64,000 nt of DNA from JBOFDK01 sp051646925 (lineage in GTDB: Bacteria > Bacillota > Clostridia > Lachnospirales > Cellulosilyticaceae): NCBI GenBank assembly GCA_051646925.1, contig JBOFDK010000110.1, positions 1 through 64,000 on the forward strand. Reading direction: 5' to 3'. The notes under the pieces were generated by a model that made no database searches, had not been told where the DNA came from, and worked only from the letters and a program-made list of their open reading frames with translations. Position numbers and translations under genes: made by a program. Positions 58,682-64,000 of this stretch are shown here, one piece after another (position 1 is the stretch's first letter; each line of letters opens with the position of its first letter).

Positions 58682-59560
58682 ATGTGCACTACTAATATTA
58701 AGCAGCTAAAAGAGCCTAAAACATATGAGGAGCAACTAGATCTACTAAAAAGCAGAGGTCTAATTGTTAAGGATGAGAAACATGCATTACATATATTAAA
58801 GCGAACAAATTACTATAGACTAAGTGCATATATGTTAACCTATAAAGATGGTAGGAATGAGTTTGTTTCGGGAACTTATTTTGAAGAAATATATCGTTTG
58901 TATGAGTTTGATAGAAAATTTAGAAATATATTACTTGCTATGCTTGAAAAGATAGAGATAGCTTTTCGAACACATATTGCATATTTTACAGCACATAAAT
59001 ACGGTCCATTAGGATATAAAGATCCGGCTAATTTTAAAAATGAGCAATATTATAATGAGATGGTGCAGCAAATAGATAAAGAAGTGGCCAGGAGCAGTGA
59101 GCTATTTATAAAGCATCATGCCCAAATGTATGGTGGGAACATACCTGTATGGGCTACAGTTGAAGTTGTATCATTTGGACTGATCTCAAAAATGTTTAGG
59201 AACCTAAGAGATGATGATCAAAAGGTTATTGCGGCAACTTATTATAATATCAAGAAGGATTATATAGAAAGTTGGTTAAGATCCTTAGCTACTATAAGAA
59301 ATATTTGTGCACACTATGGTAGGATCTATAATCGTAATATTAAAATGAATCCTATGTTGTTTAATAGAGAAAAGAAGATGGGTATAAAAAATAATTCAGT
59401 GTTTACAATATTATTTATTATAGGCAAGTTGTTGAAAGATGATGATGAGTGGCAGCACTACATAACTACTATAAGGGGCTTAATTGAACAGTATGAAGTT
59501 GTCGATTTGCAAGTGTTAGGATTTCCAGATGAATGGGAGGAAATACTTAGGGAACTATAA
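58682..59560 (+). CDS. abiF: Abi_2/AbiF-type HEPN abortive-infection protein
   Basis: A 292 residue Abi_2-family protein. The start 'YEEQLDLLKSRGLIVKDEKHALHILKRTNYYRLSAYML' and the core 'EFDRKFRNILLAMLEKIEIAFRTHIAY' are diagnostic. The HEPN ribonuclease motif R-x4-H is Arg206-His211 in 'TIRNICAHYGRIYNR'. Family members abort phage infection by RNA cleavage and are paired with a small RNA encoded just upstream, as here. GGGG lies 7 nt before the ATG. It stands alone between the ABC module and repeat R2. Confidence 0.9.
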   Translation: MCTTNIKQLKEPKTYEEQLDLLKSRGLIVKDEKHALHILKRTNYYRLSAYMLTYKDGRNEFVSGTYFEEIYRLYEFDRKFRNILLAMLEKIEIAFRTHIAYFTAHKYGPLGYKDPANFKNEQYYNEMVQQIDKEVARSSELFIKHHAQMYGGNIPVWATVEVVSFGLISKMFRNLRDDDQKVIAATYYNIKKDYIESWLRSLATIRNICAHYGRIYNRNIKMNPMLFNREKKMGIKNNSVFTILFIIGKLLKDDDEWQHYITTIRGLIEQYEVVDLQVLGFPDEWEEILREL

Positions 59561-59617
59561 TTATACTGGCAGCCACCCAAAGCAAAATATAGGCTAAAAG
59601 GATAGAAAGTTAATAGA

Positions 59618-59776
59618 TAAACAAACTACATCAATTATGACTACCACCGGCACTCAACCCATTGCGAAACGGTTGTGAAATTAGTAAAATAATGAAGGTA
59701 AAATCAAGGCTTACAGGGGTTAGAAAACCTGTAAGCCTTGATTTTTAGTTAGGGGTGGAGTGTGGGGACAAAATAA
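59618..59776 (+). repeat. Direct repeat R2 with rlmD-tail-like remnant and terminator
   Basis: Contains TAAACAAACTACAT (59618-59631), the remnant frame HSTHCETVVKLVK then TAA (59651-59692), and a near-perfect terminator stem AAATCAAGGCTTACAGG (59701-59717) with its complement (59728-59744). GTGGAGTGTGGGGACAAA (59755-59772) closes it. The terminator may also end abiF transcription. It is the most intact of the three copies. Confidence 0.75.
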
Positions 59777-59837
59777 GGGGAAGTTTGGTTTGTACCGAAA
59801 ATGGGAAGTAGCAAACTTCTTGATAGACGAAATGATA

Positions 59838-59861
59838 ATATGACATGATGTTGTCCTATTA
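59838..59861 (+). promoter_or_regulatory. Putative WYL-regulator operator, copy 1
   Basis: ATATGACAT-N3-GTTGTCCTATTA contains GACA-N6-TGTC (59842-59855). A 24 bp copy with three differences occurs before the GyrI-like gene (61684-61707). It lies upstream of the radical SAM/WYL operon, so the encoded regulator is the likely ligand. Confidence 0.55.
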
Positions 59862-59909
59862 ATGTGGTATAGTGGAATGAATAAAAGAACAAAAGAAAGG
59901 CAATTAAGT

Positions 59910-60776
59910 ATGCATTATGCAAATTATAAAACCATTTTATCCACCCAGAATGGTATCAACTTATATCGTGGGTGTACCCATGGATGTATTTACTGCGACA
60001 GCAGAAGCAAATGTTATCAAATAAAACATGTATTCGAGGATATAGAGGTTAAAAAAGATGCTGCTATTATTTTAGAAAAGCAGCTACGTAGCAAAAGAAA
60101 ACCGTGTATGATTGGTACGGGATCTATGTGTGATCCCTATATTCACCTAGAGGAACAATTAGAGGTTACAAGACAATGTTTGGCTGTTATAGAAAGATAT
60201 GGGTTTGGCCTATGTATTCTAACAAAATCATCTCGAATTTTAAGAGATTTAGATTTGCTGAAAGCCATCAATAATAAAACAAAGTGTGTTGTACAGATGA
60301 CATTAACTACTTATGATGAGACATTATGCCGTCAAATAGAACCACATGTAAGTACAACACGAGATAGATTCAAGGTATTGAATAAAATGAGAGATGTGGG
60401 CATTCCAACAGTGGTGTGGTTGGGTCCTTTCTTGCCATTCATAAATGACACAGAGGAAAATCTAACCGGACTACTAGAGTATTGCGTAAAGGCTGGTGTA
60501 CGTGGGATCGTTTGTTTTGGCTTTGGCGTCACTATGCGAGAAGGGAATAGAGAGTATTTTTATGAACAGTTGGATAAGGTGTTCCCAGGGGTGAAAAATC
60601 AATATATCCAAAGCTATGGTGAGTCTTATATGTGTAATAGCAAGAATCATAAACATTTAATGGAGGTTTTGATAAAGACATGTGAAAAACACAATATACT
60701 TTGGAAGCTAGAGGATGTATTTGCCTATTTAAGAAAGTTTGAAATAAAAGAGAAGCAGTTATCACTGTTTGAATGA
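59910..60776 (+). CDS. Radical SAM protein, spore-photoproduct-lyase-like
   Basis: A 288 residue radical SAM protein: 'ILSTQNGINLYRGCTHGCIYCDSRSKCY' holds the cluster cysteines 22, 26 and 29. The rest matches the SplB/Rv2578c-like group ('MIGTGSMCDPYIHLEEQLEVTRQCL', 'LTKSSRILRDLDLL', 'TLTTYDETLCRQIEPHV'). The substrate is unknown. I chose ATG 59910, with AAAGG about 9 nt upstream, since relatives begin 'MHY...ILS.QNG'; GTG 59862 is upstream of the likely start site. The WYL regulator follows after 14 bp. Confidence 0.85.
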   Translation: MHYANYKTILSTQNGINLYRGCTHGCIYCDSRSKCYQIKHVFEDIEVKKDAAIILEKQLRSKRKPCMIGTGSMCDPYIHLEEQLEVTRQCLAVIERYGFGLCILTKSSRILRDLDLLKAINNKTKCVVQMTLTTYDETLCRQIEPHVSTTRDRFKVLNKMRDVGIPTVVWLGPFLPFINDTEENLTGLLEYCVKAGVRGIVCFGFGVTMREGNREYFYEQLDKVFPGVKNQYIQSYGESYMCNSKNHKHLMEVLIKTCEKHNILWKLEDVFAYLRKFEIKEKQLSLFE

Positions 60777-60790
60777 TGAGGTAAGACGCT

Positions 60791-61684
60791 ATGCAAATCA
60801 ATCGTTTATTTGAAATTGTATATAGATTAATTTCTGCTGAAAAAATTTCTGCTAGAGAGTTGGCAGAGCAGTTTGAAGTTTCAACAAGAACCATCTATAG
60901 GGATGTAGAAATACTATCATCAGCAGGTATTCCTATATTTATGACGAAAGGGAAGGGAGGAGGAATAGGACTTCTTCCAGGCTTTGTACTTAATAAAACA
61001 ATGTTAACAAGTGATGAAAAAGCAAACATCTTAGCTGCTCTTGAAAGCTTGAGGACAGTAGATGAGACGTCACTAGACAAGTTACTTAAAAAACTAGGGA
61101 TTCTTTTTGGTGAACAGAATAAGGGATTTATTCAGATTGATTACAGTGACTGGGGACAGCGTATCAAGGAACAGTTTGAAAAGTCTAAAGAAGCCATTTT
61201 ATCACATAAATTGTTAGTGTTTGATTATGTATCAGCCACTAGTAAAGTGACAAGTCGTCAGGTGGAACCTTATATTCTATTATATAAAGATAGAAATTGG
61301 TACCTCAAATGTTTTTGTCTAGATAAACAAGCATTTAGACTGTTTAGACTAAGTCGTATGAGAAATATGAAGATATCTGAAGTACGATATATTCCAAGAG
61401 AAGAAAAAACAGATATGAAAATAATTCAACCGAAAGCGGTATTAACAGAAATTAAGATGATTATTTCAAAAGAACAAATGCATAGAGTGCTTGACGAGTT
61501 TCATCCTAAAAATGTTGTTAAAAATACTGATGGTAATTATAGAGTGACTATGAATTTTGTTGAAGATGAATGGGTGTATGGATATATCTTATCATTTGGA
61601 TGCTCGGCTACAGTATTGGAGCCTCCACATATAAGGCAGCTCATTAAGGAAAGGTTGATGAAAAGTTTAGATAACTATGTGTAA
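60791..61684 (+). CDS. YafY-type HTH-WYL transcriptional regulator
   Basis: A 297 residue regulator. The N-terminal HTH_11 domain is 'RLFEIVYRLISAEKISARELAEQFEVSTRTIYRDVEILSSAGIP'. The C-terminal WYL domain has 'LVFDYVSATSKVTSRQVEPYILLYKDRNWYLKCFCLDKQAFRLFRLSRM'. WYL proteins respond to small ligands or nucleic acids and often guard islands. Co-transcribed with the radical SAM gene. Two matching operators at 59838 and 61684 suggest control of this operon and of the GyrI-like gene. Confidence 0.9.
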   Translation: MQINRLFEIVYRLISAEKISARELAEQFEVSTRTIYRDVEILSSAGIPIFMTKGKGGGIGLLPGFVLNKTMLTSDEKANILAALESLRTVDETSLDKLLKKLGILFGEQNKGFIQIDYSDWGQRIKEQFEKSKEAILSHKLLVFDYVSATSKVTSRQVEPYILLYKDRNWYLKCFCLDKQAFRLFRLSRMRNMKISEVRYIPREEKTDMKIIQPKAVLTEIKMIISKEQMHRVLDEFHPKNVVKNTDGNYRVTMNFVEDEWVYGYILSFGCSATVLEPPHIRQLIKERLMKSLDNYV

Positions 61685-61707
61685 TATGACATACAGTTGT
61701 CCTATTA
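61684..61707 (+). promoter_or_regulatory. Putative WYL-regulator operator, copy 2
   Basis: The 24 bp element ATATGACAT-N3-GTTGTCCTATTA, with GACA-N6-TGTC (61688-61701), starts at the regulator stop codon. Its 3' part includes TATTAT (61703-61708), a possible -10, so binding would block the promoter of the GyrI-like gene. Confidence 0.55.
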
Positions 61708-61758
61708 TACATGCTATTCTATTCATGCATAGAGAAAATGATGAGGGAGTTGAGTTAT

Positions 61759-62391
61759 ATGATTTTTGACTTTAAGAAGGTTGATAAAGCATTATATTCA
61801 AGTAAAGGTGAGCCGCAAATAATAGATGTACCAGAAATGACATATATTGCAGTTAAGGGAAAAGGAAATCCAAATGAAGTGAATGGAGCTTATAGCCATG
61901 CCATCCAAGTATTGTATGCTGTAGCGTATACAATACGAATGAGTTACAAAGGCTCAAGGGAAATAAAAGGTTTTTTTAAGTTTGTTGTCCCACCACTTGA
62001 GGGATTTTGGTGGCAGCAAGATGTAAAGGGAGTTGATTATTCAAATAAAGAGACCTTTAGCTGGATTGCAGTCATTAGAGTGCCTGAGTTTGTAACAGAG
62101 GAAGATTTTAAGTGGGCAGTTGAAGAGGCAACAAATAAGAAGAAATTAGATTGCTCACTAGCAGAGTATCTTGTGATCAAAGAAGGATTATGTGTACAAA
62201 TGATGCACAATGGACCATTTGATGATGAGCCTACTACAGTTGTAATTATGGATGCATTTCTAAAGGAAAATGGTTACGACAATAACTTTACAGATGAGCG
62301 GTTACACCATGAAATTTATCTTTCGGATGCTAGAAAAATTGATCCTGAGAAATGGAAAACTATTATAAGGCATCCTATTAAGAAAAATTAA
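61759..62391 (+). CDS. GyrI-like small-molecule-binding protein
   Basis: A 210 residue protein of the GyrI-like (SOUL/BmrR effector-domain) superfamily: 'MIFDFKKVDKALYSSKGEPQIIDVPEMTYIAVKGKGNPNE', 'FFKFVVPPLEGFWW', 'CVQMMHNGPFDDEPTTV' and 'LHHEIYLSDARKIDPEKWKTIIRHPI'. These bind hydrophobic compounds and some have hydrolase activity. ATG 61759 has GAGGGAG about 9 nt upstream and is preferred to ATG 61711, which overlaps the promoter region. Confidence 0.85.
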   Translation: MIFDFKKVDKALYSSKGEPQIIDVPEMTYIAVKGKGNPNEVNGAYSHAIQVLYAVAYTIRMSYKGSREIKGFFKFVVPPLEGFWWQQDVKGVDYSNKETFSWIAVIRVPEFVTEEDFKWAVEEATNKKKLDCSLAEYLVIKEGLCVQMMHNGPFDDEPTTVVIMDAFLKENGYDNNFTDERLHHEIYLSDARKIDPEKWKTIIRHPIKKN

Positions 62392-62480
62392 GAAAATAGA
62401 TTAGTCCCTAATGAAAATGAGCTATTGCATTAAGATTAATTCACATAGTTATGAACTTAGTACTGCACATAAAGGGAAGG

Positions 62481-62629
62481 TAAACAAACTACATTAATTG
62501 TGACTAGCACCGGCACTCAATCCATTGCAAAACGGTAGTGAAATTAGTTAAATAGTGAACGTAAAATCAAGGCTTGCAGGCGTTAAAAAACCTGTAAGCC
62601 TTGATTTTTAAGTTAGGGATGGAGTGTGG
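62481..62629 (+). repeat. Direct repeat R3 with rlmD-tail-like remnant and terminator
   Basis: Like R2, it begins TAAACAAACTACAT (62481-62494), then the frame HSIHCKTVVKLVK with TAG. A terminator stem follows (62563-62580 and 62591-62608), then ATGGAGTGTGGTG (62619-62631). It shares about 85 percent of bases with R2 by eye. It ends the radical SAM module. Confidence 0.75.
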
Positions 62630-62654
62630 TGTTTTATAGGGGATTTATTTTGTT

Positions 62655-63284
62655 CTAGGAGTTAAATGAGGATAATAAGTCCATAAAATACTCCGGATTG
62701 CCTGTTAAGTAGTATTGATACCAAGATTCTATAGTTTTAGGGGAATAGATACCAAGATACTCTAGTATTTGCTTAGCCCATAGTAAGCCACCAGCAGAAC
62801 TTGCAGTTATCACGTGATGGTCTCTAACGGAAAGGTCGTTTTGAAAAAGTGTATGTCCTTTATAATTTGGAGAAAAACCATCTAGATATGCTAGGGAGTT
62901 ACTGGTATGTAAGTAATTATTTAAGATACCTAAATCTGCTAATGCCAAAGTTGCACCGCATATAGCCCCCACTAAAGTACCCTTCTTGATATAAGTGATT
63001 GCTTTTTCCAAAATAGGTTGGTGCAGAGCGTCATTCCATGTATTTGCACCCGGTAAGAGGAGTGCCGCTGCTTCATCGTCATCTAGATCAGAAAGGGAAT
63101 AGTCAGGGGTAATGGTTAGTCCACCTAAACTTTTAATAGGGGATAGGGTGGGTGCAACTGTCTTTAAAGTGTAATGTGGCATATGATTAGGCAGCATTTG
63201 TTGCATGCTTAATGCTTGTAAGATGTAGCCTACCTCCCAATCAGCCATGGTATCTAATAGATAAAGATAGATTGTTTTCTTCAT
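62655..63284 (-). CDS. DJ-1/PfpI-family protein
   Basis: A 209 residue class I glutamine-amidotransferase-fold protein: 'MKKTIYLYLLDTMADWEVGYILQAL' at the start, 'AALLLPGANTWNDALHQP', and the nucleophile-elbow Cys in 'LVGAICGATLALADLGIL', followed by 'HHVITASSAGGLLWAKQIL'. Members are chaperone/deglycase-like or transcriptional effectors; the substrate is not known. Probably in the same unit as the WYL regulator upstream on the minus strand, though a strong hairpin separates them. Confidence 0.88.
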   Translation of the reverse strand: MKKTIYLYLLDTMADWEVGYILQALSMQQMLPNHMPHYTLKTVAPTLSPIKSLGGLTITPDYSLSDLDDDEAAALLLPGANTWNDALHQPILEKAITYIKKGTLVGAICGATLALADLGILNNYLHTSNSLAYLDGFSPNYKGHTLFQNDLSVRDHHVITASSAGGLLWAKQILEYLGIYSPKTIESWYQYYLTGNPEYFMDLLSSFNS

Positions 63285-63332
63285 GTTGTATTCCTTTCAT
63301 CAAGGGGTTGTTAGTCGTTCCATGTTGTAGTA

Positions 63333-63372
63333 TAAAACAAGAACAGTGACAACTAGCTGTCACTGTTCTTGT
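63333..63372 (-). terminator. Terminator of the right-edge WYL regulator
   Basis: A perfect 15 bp inverted repeat (63337-63351 and 63358-63372) with a 6 nt loop; on the minus strand it is followed by TTTATA. It overlaps the regulator's stop codon. Confidence 0.7.
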
Positions 63373-64000
63373 AAAAGTTTAAAGATTGTTCTAAGTGGTT
63401 TTGTATGTGTAAAGCAAAGGAAGAAGGGGACAAGACTCTGACCTTATTACCAAATCCTAAAAGAATAGAGAAGAGCATAAAATCAGTGCTTTTCATCATA
63501 AGTTGGCATAAGACTATATTTTCCTTTTCCTCTAACGTTTTTGAGTAGGGAAAATATTCTTGAAAAAGTGTTTCTATTTCTTTGAGATATTCTATAGTGA
63601 CAGATATTGTATTTTTATTACGAGATGCTTCGTGTTTTTTAAGCTCGTTTTCGACATCATAGGCTTGCAGCCATTTAATGCTATTTAATTGCAAGTTTCT
63701 CATACGACTTAGTTTGTACATACGAAATACTTGCGTATCATAATTGTAGCCAAAAGCATACCAGGCATACCACTTATAATAGATATGTAAGATGTCAGCG
63801 GTTATAAGAGATGATTTATTTTGGGCATTGGTATAGGAAAATGTTACATTTTCTTGAGTTGCAATAGAGCGTTTTAAAAGAGGGATAAGTGTTGTCACAA
63901 GGTTATTTTCAGTTATAACAGACAAATCTATTTCTAAGGGATGATCTAAAGAAGAGGGCATATAGATGTGCTTGACCTTTTCATAAGTCTCAGTTACTTT
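63353..64000 (-). CDS. WYL-domain transcriptional regulator, N-terminus beyond right edge
   Basis: The visible 215 residues run uninterrupted to the window edge; ATG 63961 is internal because 13 further codons continue upstream without a stop. The WYL region is 'NVTFSYTNAQNKSSLITADILHIYYKWYAWYAFGYNYDTQVFRMYKLSRMRNL', followed by the C-terminal WCX-type domain. The helix-turn-helix part should lie to the right. It resembles the regulator at 60791 in architecture, not closely in sequence. Likely controls the DJ-1/PfpI gene. Confidence 0.85.
   Translation of the reverse strand, partial: KVTETYEKVKHIYMPSSLDHPLEIDLSVITENNLVTTLIPLLKRSIATQENVTFSYTNAQNKSSLITADILHIYYKWYAWYAFGYNYDTQVFRMYKLSRMRNLQLNSIKWLQAYDVENELKKHEASRNKNTISVTIEYLKEIETLFQEYFPYSKTLEEKENIVLCQLMMKSTDFMLFSILLGFGNKVRVLSPSSFALHIQNHLEQSLNFYKNSDS

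Noticed and set aside
54667..62629. R1-R3 as ends of an insertion sequence
   Set aside because: They are direct, not inverted, carry a coding remnant plus terminator, and no transposase is associated with them.
1..64000. tRNA or rRNA genes and T-box or SAM riboswitches
   Set aside because: Scanning by eye found no T-arm GGTTCGA-type cloverleaf, no rRNA signature and no T-box GGTGG motif; a covariance search could still find a missed one.

Overview
The window is AT-rich, densely coded DNA from a low-GC Gram-positive bacterium, most likely a member of the Clostridia. The evidence is the gene set: recU, mutS2 with an Smr domain, a YhaM-type nuclease, WalJ/YycJ, and a pyrK/pyrD1B-type pyr operon under a PyrR-type leader. 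Strong Shine-Dalgarno sites, TTG starts and T-rich terminators agree with this. I cannot fix the family or genus from sequence alone. No rRNA, tRNA or CRISPR array was seen.

Core region, 1 to 42.28 kb. A gene of unknown function runs off the left edge. It is followed by glgB, a convergent argG-argH operon with an ARG-box-like palindrome over its -10 element, a YesL-like membrane protein, a YHS protein, an M16C metalloprotease, an SDR/membrane/RluA run, recU, a secreted possible GH26-like protein, WalJ and a CorA-like protein. Next comes an operon with a DppA-like peptidase and three cobalamin nucleotide-loop genes (cobC-cobS-cobT); cobC appears to start at ATT. The pyr operon (pyrB-pyrC-pyrF-carA-carB-pyrK-pyrD) is preceded by a leader with a PyrR-type hairpin, a 59-codon leader ORF and a terminator lying inside that ORF. 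Then follow an FMN-binding lipoprotein, trmL, an NlpC/P60 protein, mutS2, a two-component system, an HtrA protease, yhaM, a Cas4-like nuclease split over two overlapping membrane-anchored ORFs, and rlmD.

Accessory island, 42.29 kb to the right edge. A large serine recombinase gene sits 3 bp from the end of rlmD. Downstream are small unknown genes, decayed ORFs, a dead IS200-like element and a five-gene operon (47.9-54.1 kb). That operon encodes a calcineurin-like phosphoesterase, a helical protein, two different P-loop GTPases and a large GAP1-like protein. It matches the computationally predicted 'double-GTPase' conflict systems, and it is the best candidate here for a little-described biological system. 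One GTPase gene has an in-frame stop at codon 9 of its likely original start. A decayed second serine recombinase follows.

Three imperfect direct repeats (54.7, 59.6 and 62.5 kb) each hold an rlmD-3'-end-like coding remnant and most also its terminator. They divide the rest into cargo modules: a two-component/ABC exporter module plus an AbiF-type HEPN toxin with its own promoter and short RNA, a radical SAM/WYL-regulator/GyrI-like module, and a DJ-1/PfpI plus WYL-regulator module that is cut by the right edge. The island looks like serial accretion of small elements at the rlmD 3' end.
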